Shown piece after piece: positions 27,426 to 35,695 of a stretch of DNA of 64,000 nt; the stretch's first letter is position 1; the number at the start of each line of letters is the position of its first letter. This stretch comes from Mesorhizobium sp. Root554 (GTDB taxonomy: Bacteria > Pseudomonadota > Alphaproteobacteria > Rhizobiales > Rhizobiaceae): assembly GCF_001427025.1 (NCBI RefSeq), contig NZ_LMGA01000001.1, forward strand, positions 3,089,715 to 3,153,714, in the 5' to 3' direction. The notes under the pieces were generated by a model. The model was not told where the DNA came from, searched no databases, and saw only the letters and a list, made by a program, of their open reading frames with translations. Both the position numbers and the translations under genes were made by a program.

Positions 27426-28526
27426 CTAGAAGCCGAGCGGTGAGGCTGTCTTCAGCAGCGCCACCAGGTCGCTCTGCCGGTGCGTGCCGGTTTTGGCGAA
27501 GAGCCGCTCCAGATACGTTCGCGCGGTCTTGACGGTGATGCCGTTCTGCACCGCCGCATCGTTGACCGACGCACCGGAGGCGAGCCCGATTGCCAGCTTC
27601 ACCTCCGCTGGGGAGAAGTCGAAGAGCCCGGTCAGGATGGAAGCCTGCGGCACCTGGAGATGCGCGCCCACGGCGGTCGCGGCAATCAACATGTCGCCGC
27701 TCGAAAAAATATCATGGGCGGAACGGCACAGCGGCAGGATATGTACGACACAAGCCTGCGTGGTTTCGCTCGCTGCGACCGGGATGGATCGTACCACCGG
27801 CCGGTCGTGAGGGGCGGAAGCCTCCACCGCATTCCTGAAAAGCGTTTCAGCCGCTGCGTCGGCAAGAGCCACGCGCCCGAAAGCGCGAGGCAGGAACAGC
27901 GAGGCGGCTGCGTCGAACAGGATATTGGTCGCCAGAACCTTGCCGGATTTCTGCAGAACCGCCGCGGGCAGGCCGATCGCCTGCAAGGCCGAGACAGTTG
28001 CTTCCGCCCGTTCGAGCCGCAGTTTCGCTGCCATCAGCCCGGACCGCGCAAGATGCGGCCGTGTTTTGTCCAGCATGGCGAGCGCTTCGGCGGAATGGCG
28101 GCCCTCGCCTGCGCGGCGCTCGAATGTGAATGAGACGACCTCGCCGCTGAATAGCGGTATGACTGTGGTCGCCTGGGCTTCGAGCCCCAGTTCACGGAGG
28201 CTTCGCGCCACGGAATCGCCGGCCAGCTGCTCGGCTGACATGTGGTCGTTCAGATACTGGAAACTCGAAAAATCGCCCGTGATGATGTTCTTGAACAAAG
28301 CCTCCGCCCGGCGGCTCTCGCGCCATCGTTCGGTTGTCGTGAATTCGTGCAGCGATGCCCGGGTGTAATCCGTCGTTCTATAGAGTGGCGGCTGATCGAT
28401 GCCGCTGAAGACCAGAACCGCCCCCGAGACGGAGCCGGACATGGCCGCCATGTCATCCAGCACCGAAGGCCAGAATTCCGGCACGAAGGCCGCTTCATAG
28501 ATGCGATCGATCAGCGGGACCGGCAT
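27426..28526 (-). CDS. LuxR-type helix-turn-helix regulator, paralogue 1
   Basis: This protein of 366 residues has a LuxR/GerE-type DNA-binding domain at the C-terminus (about residues 300-360: FSPAEVKLAIGLASGASVNDAA, then VKTARTYLERLFAKTGTHRQSDLVALL, quoted in parts). The N-terminal 290 residues match no autoinducer or receiver domain that I recognise. It begins LIDRIYEAAFVPEFWPSVLDD, a start shared with the two genes upstream. It is third in a row of three genes in one direction, 4 bases after its neighbour, so they form one transcript. It probably activates or represses nearby surface genes, but no target is proven. Confidence 0.88.
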   Translation of the reverse strand: MPVPLIDRIYEAAFVPEFWPSVLDDMAAMSGSVSGAVLVFSGIDQPPLYRTTDYTRASLHEFTTTERWRESRRAEALFKNIITGDFSSFQYLNDHMSAEQLAGDSVARSLRELGLEAQATTVIPLFSGEVVSFTFERRAGEGRHSAEALAMLDKTRPHLARSGLMAAKLRLERAEATVSALQAIGLPAAVLQKSGKVLATNILFDAAASLFLPRAFGRVALADAAAETLFRNAVEASAPHDRPVVRSIPVAASETTQACVVHILPLCRSAHDIFSSGDMLIAATAVGAHLQVPQASILTGLFDFSPAEVKLAIGLASGASVNDAAVQNGITVKTARTYLERLFAKTGTHRQSDLVALLKTASPLGF

Positions 28527-28530
28527 GGGC

Positions 28531-29613
28531 TCACGACAGGGGTGCGGTTGATTTCAGCAGAGCGACGAGCTCGCTCTGCCGGTGCGTGCCGGTTTTGGCG
28601 AAGATGCGTTCGAGATAGGTGCGTGCGGTCTTGAGTTTTATGGAAGCGGACATCGCGGCATCGTTTAACGATGTACCGGCGGCAAGAGCAGTCGCCAACT
28701 TCGCTTCCGCGGGTGACAGGTCGAAGAGGCCGGTCAGGATCGACGGCGAGGGAACGAGGTTGCTGGCCGAAACCATGGTGGCGGCGATGATGACATCGCT
28801 TCCCGAAAAAACGTCGTAGGCGCTTCGCCGGATTGGCAGGACATGGATGACAAGCGGCTGCCTTTCGACGGTTGCCGCCAGAGGAATAGAGCGAATTGCC
28901 GTAAAGTGCCCGTCGGACAAGGATTGGATGGCATCGCGGACCATGTCGTCCGCCCGCTTCACGGCCACCGATATTTGGTCGAACGCACGCGGCAGGAAAA
29001 CCTCCGGCAGCGCTTCGAAAAGCGAATTCGTCGCCCGCACCTTGCCGGATGCGCTCATCACCGCCGCCGGCAGGCCGAGCGCCTCGAGTGCCGAAACCGT
29101 TTCGCGCGCCCGTTCCAGTTGAAGCCTAGCGGCGATCAGCCCGCCGCGAGCCAGATGCGGCCGCAACTCGTCAAGCCGGTCGATCTCGTCCTGTCCCGGC
29201 TTGCCTTGCGCGACCCATCGTTCAAACGTCACACCGACCACTTCGCCCGTCGGCATGGGAATGAGCGTGCCGAGCTGCCAACCGAGGCCGATCCTGCCCA
29301 TGACCTCATAGGCAGGATCTGCGGCGAGCTGGCCGGCATCCATGTAGTCGTGGTCGCACAGGAAACCGGCATGGTTCAGTTCCAGGAGGACCTGAGGCCG
29401 CATACATCGCCGCCACATGCCGCTCGCCATGAAGTCGTCCATGACCGGACGGGTCACGTCGGTGGCTTGCCAGCGTGGCGTGGCGCTATCGGTGATGAGC
29501 TGGAACTCGCCGCTGACCGAACCGGTCCGGAGCGCGATTTCCTGCAGCGTTTCAGGCCAAAGCTCGGGAACGAAAGCGGCTTCGTAGATGCGGTCGATAA
29601 CCGGAGCCCACAT
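28531..29613 (-). CDS. LuxR-type helix-turn-helix regulator, paralogue 2
   Basis: This protein of 360 residues has the same architecture as its neighbours: the shared start VIDRIYEAAFVPELWPETLQE, an unclassified N-terminal sensor region with the segment LDELRPHLARGGLIAARLQLERA, and a C-terminal LuxR-type helix-turn-helix (LSPAEAKLATALAAGTSLNDAA, followed by the recognition helix in KLKTARTYLERIFAKTGTH). It lies between the other two copies, 9 bases after the first and 4 before the third. The DNA encoding the recognition helix is nearly identical to that in paralogue 1 (near 28574 and 27473), which points to recent duplication or gene conversion. The signal sensed is unknown. Confidence 0.88.
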   Translation of the reverse strand: MWAPVIDRIYEAAFVPELWPETLQEIALRTGSVSGEFQLITDSATPRWQATDVTRPVMDDFMASGMWRRCMRPQVLLELNHAGFLCDHDYMDAGQLAADPAYEVMGRIGLGWQLGTLIPMPTGEVVGVTFERWVAQGKPGQDEIDRLDELRPHLARGGLIAARLQLERARETVSALEALGLPAAVMSASGKVRATNSLFEALPEVFLPRAFDQISVAVKRADDMVRDAIQSLSDGHFTAIRSIPLAATVERQPLVIHVLPIRRSAYDVFSGSDVIIAATMVSASNLVPSPSILTGLFDLSPAEAKLATALAAGTSLNDAAMSASIKLKTARTYLERIFAKTGTHRQSELVALLKSTAPLS

Positions 29614-29622
29614 TCCACCACC

Positions 29623-30720
29623 TCAGGAAAAAGGAGATATATTCTTCAACAGGCTGATGAGCTCGCTCTGCCGGTGTGTGCCGGTCTTTGCGAATATCCG
29701 TTCAAGATACGTTCTTGCCGTCTTGGCCGTGACTTTGCTCACGGTCGCAGCGGCCTGCAGCGATGCGCCCGTGGCAAGCGAGGTCGCCAGCCTTGCTTCG
29801 GCGGGCGACAGATCGAAAAGCGTTGCCAGGATGCCGGTCGACGGCGGCGAGCCGCCGGCATCGACCATGGTGAGCGCGACAATGACGTCGGCGCTTCCAA
29901 AAATATCCCGCGCGAAGCGGTAGAGCGGCAGAACATGGAGAACGCAAGCGGGCCGGCCTTCATCAGCCGGTATGGCAATGGACCTGACGGGGGGGCCGTT
30001 GGGACCGCTGCGCACCGCGGCCTGGAACAGCGCATTGGCGTTCTTGTCGGCGATCGCCATGCCCTCGAAAGCAGTTGGAGAAAAGATCGCGGTCTGCATC
30101 TCCAGCAATTCATTCGAGACGAGCACGCGGCCGTTCGATGTGAGAACTGCCGCCGGCAGGCCGAGCAGTTGAAGCGTCGAGACGGCAGTCTGCATCCGTT
30201 GCAGCCGCAGGCGCGCGGCAATCAAGCCGGCGCGGGCCAGATGCGGCCGCATGCGGTTCAGTTGCAGGAGCTCGTGCTCGGATGGCCTGTCGGTAGCCTG
30301 CCAGCGATCCATCGAGAACAGCACGATTTCCCCCGTCGGCATTGCGATGAAGGAACCGACCTGGCCGCCTATGCCAAGCGGTTCGGTGAGGTCGAGCCGG
30401 GCACGGTTGCCCTCGATCGCTTCCGACGGAAAGTAGTCCCGGTCATAGATGAACGCGGCCGGCGGCATCATCGAAAACAGCAACTTCACCTCGGAGCTGT
30501 TCTGCCAGCCATCGTTGGCGTCGAATGTTTCCAGCACCGGCCGGATTCTATCGGTGGCGACGAATTTCGGCGAGGTGCGATCCTCGAAGACGATGAACGA
30601 ACCGGAGGCGGAATTCGAAAGGTCGCACAGCGACTCCAGTACGTCGGGCCACAGCTCAGGCACAAAGGCCGCTTCGTAAATGCGGTCGGAGAGACCGCTT
30701 TCAGGTTCAGCAAGGTTCAT
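29623..30720 (-). CDS. LuxR-type helix-turn-helix regulator, paralogue 3
   Basis: This first gene of the tandem trio encodes 365 residues from ATG 30720. A longer frame up to 30825 exists, but it would pass the palindrome at 30801 and has no family match. The protein shares LSDRIYEAAFVPELWPDVLES near its start, the middle segment LNRMRPHLARAGLIAARLRLQR, and the C-terminal helix-turn-helix with SPAEARLATSLATGASLQAAA and TAKTARTYLERIFAKTGTHRQ. It differs more from the other two than they do from each other in the recognition helix (VSKVTAKTARTYL). Its upstream region of 274 bases, shared with no other start, should hold the promoter of the trio. Confidence 0.88.
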   Translation of the reverse strand: MNLAEPESGLSDRIYEAAFVPELWPDVLESLCDLSNSASGSFIVFEDRTSPKFVATDRIRPVLETFDANDGWQNSSEVKLLFSMMPPAAFIYDRDYFPSEAIEGNRARLDLTEPLGIGGQVGSFIAMPTGEIVLFSMDRWQATDRPSEHELLQLNRMRPHLARAGLIAARLRLQRMQTAVSTLQLLGLPAAVLTSNGRVLVSNELLEMQTAIFSPTAFEGMAIADKNANALFQAAVRSGPNGPPVRSIAIPADEGRPACVLHVLPLYRFARDIFGSADVIVALTMVDAGGSPPSTGILATLFDLSPAEARLATSLATGASLQAAATVSKVTAKTARTYLERIFAKTGTHRQSELISLLKNISPFS

Positions 30721-30800
30721 GTCGTCCAAACCTGAAGCCGTTGTCCAATGGAAGCGGTTGCTGACATTGCACGCATCGCCGGCTGGCTCGCCCACGATAG

Positions 30801-30814
30801 CGGACTGAAGTCCG
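30801..30814. promoter_or_regulatory. Palindrome CGGACT-GA-AGTCCG upstream of the LuxR trio
   Basis: A perfect 6-2-6 inverted repeat 81 bases upstream of the start of the first LuxR-type gene. It has the same short-gap design as the palindromes at 25877 and 27380, though with a different sequence, and could be an autoregulatory site. The rest of the 274-base gap up to the small gene at 30995 shows nothing I recognise. Confidence 0.35.
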
Positions 30815-30994
30815 TCATACGGCACAAGGCGCGCCGGTTACGTCGCGGAAGGAAGCTATCGCGGTTTCGTTGAGATGCAAGGTTCTTTTTGCAGTGCGAA
30901 AAGACAATGGGACTTGAACGGACCTGCGGTGGCGAATCCAGCCGGTCCGCCTACGCACGGTCCGGATGCTGGAGACCTGCCTGTTGCAATCCCT

Positions 30995-31303
30995 TCAGCG
31001 CTGGTCGTTGTAGGCCTGCTTCGTTTCGCCCACGGCTCGTGTCAATTCCGAGAACGACATGACGCCGACCTCTCCCTGAGACGTGTTGGCAAGGCGCAGG
31101 AGGCGAACGGGAAAACAGACGGCGTCCCGATTGGCCGGCGACATATCCTCGCAAAAGCGCTCGTCGCCGGTCAGCGACGATTCGGTTCTGGCAAGCGCCA
31201 GCTCGATTTCATCGATGGTGAGAAGCCCTTTGTGAACCAGGGCATTGTTGATGGCCGCCATCGCCATCAAAAGCCCCTCGATCTGCAGGTTTGCAACGTT
31301 CAT
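30995..31303 (-). CDS. Small protein of unknown function
   Basis: I do not recognise this product of 102 residues. It is mostly helical, with an N-terminal hydrophobic stretch (NLQIEGLLMAMAAINNALVHKGLL) followed by TIDEIELALARTESSL, which could pack as a helical hairpin. The centre SPANRDAVCFPVRLLRLAN suggests a short beta element. It has no signal peptide or membrane segment. The gene is 39 bases after the Crp/Fnr gene in the same direction and probably on its transcript, which gives the gene some support and hints at a role under Crp control. Codon use is normal for the region. Confidence 0.7.
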   Translation of the reverse strand: MNVANLQIEGLLMAMAAINNALVHKGLLTIDEIELALARTESSLTGDERFCEDMSPANRDAVCFPVRLLRLANTSQGEVGVMSFSELTRAVGETKQAYNDQR

Positions 31304-31342
31304 CGCGTTTACTCCCTATGGCTATCGACCAGGTCCGACTGA

Positions 31343-32098
31343 CTACCGCGGCTCATTCCTGAGGCTGAGATAGGTCGGATCGAACTCAGCCAGCGACGCA
31401 AGGCGATCGAAATCAGGAAGGCGCACAGTCGGGTTCTTCCACTCGACCAGTCCCGTGTTCTTGAGCTGCTGCAGCTTCTTGTTCACATGCACGATCGAAA
31501 GTCCGAGCACATCCGCCAACTGCGCCTGTGTCAACGGCAATTCGAACCGGAAGTCCGTCGCTGCCCCCGCGGCTTCGAACCTTCGATAGAGTTCGCAGAA
31601 CAGATGGGCGATCTGCTGTTCGACCGACCGCCGGCCCAGGCAAGTGATCCAGGTGCGTTGGATGGCGCCGTCGATCACCGTCGACAGCCAGAAGAGCCGA
31701 CCGAGATGATGGCTTTGCTCCGTCACCGATCGGATCGCCGTATGAGGTACGAAGGAAACTTCGCAGGGGCCCATCGCGACCACGCTGTGGTCCATGGTCT
31801 TGAGAAGATAGGCGTGAAGATCGACGAAATCGCCGGAGATATGGAGAGCGGTGATCTGGCGTCCGCCACCGCTGACAGACTGGCTGCGCGCCGCCAGCCC
31901 ATGCAGCATCAGGCAGCTTTCCTGCGGGCGCGAACCCTCCGCGACAATATCCTCATCGGACCTGAATCGCACCTTTCGCATCGGCAGCCTCTCGATGAGG
32001 GCGATGTCTTCCTTCGATAAGTTATCCCGGCGTTGCAACATGCGGATGAAAGAGGAGATGTCGCTCGTGCCTGTCGTTCGATTGGCTGAATCGCTCAT
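31343..32098 (-). CDS. Crp/Fnr family transcriptional regulator
   Basis: This regulator of 251 residues has an N-terminal cyclic-nucleotide-type beta-roll (about residues 30-150: DIVAEGSRPQESCLMLHGLAARSQ, then GDFVDLHAYLLKTMDHSVVA, quoted in parts) and a C-terminal helix-turn-helix (about 170-235: LPLTQAQLADVLGLSIVHVNKKLQQLKN). It lacks the N-terminal cysteine cluster of an oxygen-sensing Fnr and the key arginine-serine pair of a cAMP site is not evident, so the signal is unknown. Proteins with the SIVHVNKKLQQL recognition helix are frequent in rhizobia as a distinct Crp subgroup. It heads a probable two-gene unit with the small protein at 30995. Confidence 0.9.
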   Translation of the reverse strand: MSDSANRTTGTSDISSFIRMLQRRDNLSKEDIALIERLPMRKVRFRSDEDIVAEGSRPQESCLMLHGLAARSQSVSGGGRQITALHISGDFVDLHAYLLKTMDHSVVAMGPCEVSFVPHTAIRSVTEQSHHLGRLFWLSTVIDGAIQRTWITCLGRRSVEQQIAHLFCELYRRFEAAGAATDFRFELPLTQAQLADVLGLSIVHVNKKLQQLKNTGLVEWKNPTVRLPDFDRLASLAEFDPTYLSLRNEPR

Positions 32099-32163
32099 AG
32101 TTGAAGAACGCTTCTGTCTTTCACGGGTTCCTGGTCATCATAAGCACGAGAAGAGGGGGCCGA

Positions 32164-32198
32164 AAGCCGGCAGATGATGGTTGTTCATTTGCCGGCTT
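32164..32198 (-). terminator. Hairpin spanning the end of the LysR gene
   Basis: Arms AAGCCGGCA (32164-32172) and TGCCGGCTT (32190-32198) form a 9-base perfect stem with a 17-base loop that contains the LysR stop codon. There is no T-run on the minus strand, so it is at most a weak or Rho-assisted terminator, or an mRNA-end stabiliser. Confidence 0.35.
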
Positions 32199-33078
32199 CG
32201 CTCTGCAGCCAGGAAACGAGACGTTCGCTTTGCTTGTCGGGCGAACGCGGCGGCACCAGCCAGTAGCCGCGGTGCGGCGCCTGCAATGCCGGCCCGGCTT
32301 TCACCAGCACACGCGACCGCAGCAGCCCGTCGATCAGGCCCATCCAGCCCAGCGCGACGCCCTGGTTTTCGCTCGCTGCCTGGGTGACCAGCGAATAGGT
32401 GTTGAAGCTGATGTCCCCTTCATGACCCGCCGGCTCGCGCGCCAGCCCGAGCCCGTCGAAATAGCGGTTCCAGTCGAACCACGGCGCCGGCGCCAGCGCA
32501 TCCAGATGGATGAGGCGCGCCCGCGCCAGCATCTTCGGATCGGCCAGGAGATCGTTCCGGTCGAGATAGTCCAGGGTGCAGACAGGCACGACCTCTTCCC
32601 GCAGAAGGATCGAGGCATTGGCGTCGAAACTGCCCTGTTCGCCGAACGGAATGGCGATGTCGCTCTCTCCCACATCTTCCTGCCTCAGCCTCTGCGTTGC
32701 GACGATCTGGATGTCGATTTCGGGATAGAGCAGGCGGAAAGCGTGCATTTTCGGGATCAGCCACAGCGAAGAGAAGGCGTAGTCCGTGTGCAGGCGCAGC
32801 GACGGCCGTTCCGCCATGGCTTCGTATTCACGCATCAGCGCATCGATATCGGTCACCGCGCGCTCGGCGATTTCGTAAAGCCGCCGCCCCTTCGCGGTGA
32901 GTTCAACGCCATGGCGGTGCCGGTTCAGCACGGCAAAGCCGGCCTGCTCTTCCAGCCGCTTGATCTGGTAACTGACCCCCGGCTGCGACAGCCCGAGGGC
33001 GCCGGCGGCCGACGAGAAGCTGCCGCGCCGCACCGTCTCGGCGAGAATACGCATCCATCCGGCGTCCAGTTTTCGCAT
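32185..33078 (-). CDS. LysR family regulator of choline-sulfate use
   Basis: This LysR-type regulator of 297 residues has a winged helix at residues 1-60 (LGLSQPGVSYQIKRLEEQAGFAVLNR) and an effector domain from about residue 90 with LHTDYAFSSLWLIPKMHAFR. It is divergent from betC (gap 135 bases), in the arrangement that defines the choline-sulfate regulator subfamily of rhizobia and pseudomonads. It most likely activates betC-choX when choline sulfate or choline is present; that function is inferred from context and family resemblance, not from a diagnostic residue. The gene ends inside a hairpin shared with the Crp gene upstream region. Confidence 0.88.
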   Translation of the reverse strand: MRKLDAGWMRILAETVRRGSFSSAAGALGLSQPGVSYQIKRLEEQAGFAVLNRHRHGVELTAKGRRLYEIAERAVTDIDALMREYEAMAERPSLRLHTDYAFSSLWLIPKMHAFRLLYPEIDIQIVATQRLRQEDVGESDIAIPFGEQGSFDANASILLREEVVPVCTLDYLDRNDLLADPKMLARARLIHLDALAPAPWFDWNRYFDGLGLAREPAGHEGDISFNTYSLVTQAASENQGVALGWMGLIDGLLRSRVLVKAGPALQAPHRGYWLVPPRSPDKQSERLVSWLQSEAGK

Positions 33079-33088
33079 GAATATAAAA

Positions 33089-33102
33089 TTTCCTTATGGG
33101 AA
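33089..33102. promoter_or_regulatory. Candidate LysR-type site in the lysR-betC gap
   Basis: The divergent 135-base gap contains the dyad TTCC-N5-GGAA (33090-33102) followed by another GGAA at 33108-33111. Repeated TTCC/GGAA half-sites next to a LysR gene could be its binding box. The arms are short, so confidence is low. Confidence 0.3.
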
Positions 33103-33213
33103 CCATTGGAAAATAACCCGTTTACAGCGCGATGGCCAGATTTCTTAATGACATCTCGCCAACGGAGCGTCCGGCTTCGCCCGGCGACGCATCCGCTGGC
33201 GAGTGAGTTTGGA

Positions 33214-34728
33214 ATGGCGCAGCCGAACATCCTCATCCTGATGGTGGACCAGCTCAACGGAACGCTGTTTCCCGATGGGCCGGCCGATTTCCTTCACGCG
33301 CCCAATCTGAAGTCGCTTGCGGCACGTTCGGTACGCTTTGCCAACACCTATACGGCAAGCCCGCTCTGCGCCCCGGCGCGGGCATCGTTCATGTCCGGGC
33401 AATTGCCGCAGCGTACGCGCGTCTATGACAACGCCGCCGAGTTCGCCTCCGATATCCCGACCTATGCGCATCACCTGCGCGCTGCTGGCTACGCAACAAC
33501 CCTTTGCGGAAAAATGCATTTCGTCGGGCCCGATCAGCTCCATGGTTTCGAGGAGCGGCTGACCACCGACATCTACCCCGCCGACTTCGGCTGGACGCCG
33601 GACTATGCCAAGCCCGGCGAGCGCATCGACTGGTGGTATCATAATCTAGGCTCGGTGACCGGGGCCGGCGTCGCCGAAATCACCAACCAGATGGAGTATG
33701 ACGACGAGGTCGCCTATCACGCCACGCGCAAGCTCTACGATCTTGCCCGGGGCCATGACGAGCGCCCCTGGTGCCTGACTGTCAGCTTCACCCATCCGCA
33801 CGATCCTTACGTCGCCCGCCGCAAATATTGGGATCTCTACCAGGATTGCCCGGCGCTGGATCCCGAGATTGGTCCTATTGCCTATGAAGATCACGATTTG
33901 CATTCGCAGCGCCTGCTCGACGCCTGCGACCACACCGCTTTCGCCATCACGCCGGACGATGTGCGCCGCGCCCGCCGCGGCTATTTCGCCAGCATCTCCT
34001 ACATCGACGAGAAGATCGGCGAGATACTCGAGGTGCTGGAGCGCGGGCGCATGGCCGAGGACACAATCGTGCTGTTCGTCTCCGACCACGGCGACATGCT
34101 GGGTGAGCGCGGCCTCTGGTTCAAGATGAGCTTCTTCGAGAGTTCGGCGCGCGTGCCGCTGATGATCGCCGCGCCCGGCTGGTCGCCGAAGCGGCTCGAC
34201 GCACCCGTCTCGACGCTCGACGTGCTGCCGACTCTGGCCGGCCTCGCCGGCCTCGACATCGGCGGTCTGGCGCCATGGATTGATGGCGAGGACCTCGCGC
34301 CGTTGGCGGCAGGAACCGGTCGGCGGGGCCCGGTGCCGATGGAATACGCGGCGGAAGGGTCGCAAGCGCCGCTGGTGTGCCTGCGCGAGGGCCGCCACAA
34401 GCTTGTGTTATGTGACCGGGACCCGCCGATGCTGTTCGATATCGAGGCCGATCCGCATGAGCTCGCCAACCTTGCCGCCAACCCCGCGCATCAGGGGGCA
34501 TTGGCCACTCTGACAGCGAAAGCGCGCGCCCGCTGGGATCTCGCAAGCTATGACGCCGCCGTGCGCGAAAGCCAGGCCCGCCGCCGCGTCGTCTATGAAG
34601 CGTTGCGCAACGGCGCCTACTACCCATGGGACTACCAGCCTTTGCAGAAGGCCTCGGAACGCTACATGCGCAACCACATGGATTTGAACGTGCTGGAGGA
34701 AAGCCAACGCTTTCCCCGCGGCGAATGA
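33214..34728 (+). CDS. betC: Choline-sulfatase
   Basis: This cytoplasmic enzyme of 504 residues hydrolyses choline-O-sulfate to choline and sulfate, allowing use of this osmoprotectant. The formylglycine motif is CAPARASFMSG (Cys52, C-x-P-x-R). N-terminal NILILMVDQLNGTLFPDGPAD is the characteristic start of rhizobial BetC, and other family parts are FCGKMHFVGPDQLHGFEERLTTD (in part) and VSDHGDMLGERGLWFKMSFFE. ATG 33214 is chosen by alignment with that start; an upstream ATG at 33148 would add 22 atypical residues. The C-terminus RYMRNHMDLNVLEESQRFPR is also typical. It is followed 31 bases later by choX and faces its LysR regulator. Confidence 0.96.
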   Translation: MAQPNILILMVDQLNGTLFPDGPADFLHAPNLKSLAARSVRFANTYTASPLCAPARASFMSGQLPQRTRVYDNAAEFASDIPTYAHHLRAAGYATTLCGKMHFVGPDQLHGFEERLTTDIYPADFGWTPDYAKPGERIDWWYHNLGSVTGAGVAEITNQMEYDDEVAYHATRKLYDLARGHDERPWCLTVSFTHPHDPYVARRKYWDLYQDCPALDPEIGPIAYEDHDLHSQRLLDACDHTAFAITPDDVRRARRGYFASISYIDEKIGEILEVLERGRMAEDTIVLFVSDHGDMLGERGLWFKMSFFESSARVPLMIAAPGWSPKRLDAPVSTLDVLPTLAGLAGLDIGGLAPWIDGEDLAPLAAGTGRRGPVPMEYAAEGSQAPLVCLREGRHKLVLCDRDPPMLFDIEADPHELANLAANPAHQGALATLTAKARARWDLASYDAAVRESQARRRVVYEALRNGAYYPWDYQPLQKASERYMRNHMDLNVLEESQRFPRGE

Positions 34729-34759
34729 ACGAACAACAACAGGGAACAGGAGCAGTCAC

Positions 34760-35695
34760 ATGAACAAGATGGGAATGCGTGCCGCAGGATTTGGATTGGT
34801 GATGGCGCTGGCGGCCGGCCAGGCGATGGCGGCGGATGCCGAAAGCTGCAAGAAGGTCAGGCTGTCGGACGTCGGCTGGACCGACATCCAGGTGACGACC
34901 GCCACCACGGCAGCCGTTCTGGAAGCGCTCGGTTACGAGCCGGAAATCACCCAGCTGACCGTACCGGTGACCTTCGCCGCGCTGAAGGACAAGGATATGG
35001 ACGTCTTCCTCGGCAACTGGATGCCCTCGCAGACCGAGGCGATCAAGCCCTATGCGGACGAGGGCGCATTCGACGTGGTCGGCCAGAATTTGGAAGGCGC
35101 GGGCTTCGGCCTCGTGGTTCCCGACTATGTTCAGGCTGAAGGCGTCAAGGACATTAAAGATCTTGGCAAGTTCAAGGACAAGTTCAACGCCAAGATTTAC
35201 GGCATCGAGGCGGGCGCGGCCGGCAACAAGAACATCCAGAATCTGATCGACGATCCGAAGAATGGGCTCGAGGGCTTCGAGCTCGTGGAATCCTCCGAAG
35301 CCGGAATGCTGACGGAGGCCGAGCAGACCATGAAGGCCAAGGACTGGGTCGTGTTCCTCGGCTGGACGCCGCACCCGGTTATGGGCGGAATGAAGATCAA
35401 ATATCTCGGCGGCATGGAGGCTTCAGGCTTCGGCGAAGCCAAGGTGTTCACCAACACCCGCAAGGGCTATGCGGCCGAATGCCCGAATGTCGGCGCCTTC
35501 ATCAAGAACGTCAAGTTCACCCTGCCGATGGAGAACGTGATGATGGATGCAGTCATCAAGGGCGGCAACCCTGGCGACGTGGCGAAGGATTGGCTCAAGG
35601 CCAACCCGGATGCGGTCACGCCGTGGCTCGCCGGCGTCACCACTTTCGACGGCGGCGATGCGGTGGCGGCGGTCAAGGCCGCGCTCGCCAACTAG
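34760..35695 (+). CDS. choX: Choline ABC transporter substrate-binding protein
   Basis: This periplasmic choline-binding protein of 311 residues has a signal peptide at residues 1-25 (MNKMGMRAAGFGLVMALAAGQAMA, in part) and a mature start of ADAESCKKVRLSDVGWTDIQ. The family is ProX/ChoX (OpuAC fold); the aromatic-cage residues are suggested by VGWTDIQ, FLGNWMPSQTEAIKPYADEG and FLGWTPHPVMG. In rhizobia choX is usually followed by choW and choV (permease and ATPase); here the next gene is the convergent thiD, so the rest of the transporter must lie elsewhere. The stop TAG is shared with the thiD stop (CTAG at 35692-35695). Confidence 0.94.
   Translation: MNKMGMRAAGFGLVMALAAGQAMAADAESCKKVRLSDVGWTDIQVTTATTAAVLEALGYEPEITQLTVPVTFAALKDKDMDVFLGNWMPSQTEAIKPYADEGAFDVVGQNLEGAGFGLVVPDYVQAEGVKDIKDLGKFKDKFNAKIYGIEAGAAGNKNIQNLIDDPKNGLEGFELVESSEAGMLTEAEQTMKAKDWVVFLGWTPHPVMGGMKIKYLGGMEASGFGEAKVFTNTRKGYAAECPNVGAFIKNVKFTLPMENVMMDAVIKGGNPGDVAKDWLKANPDAVTPWLAGVTTFDGGDAVAAVKAALAN

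Noticed and set aside
28843-30735. A 630-codon open frame on the plus strand
   Set aside because: It is antisense to the LuxR-type paralogues 2 and 3, which have clear domains. Composition is typical of a shadow frame.
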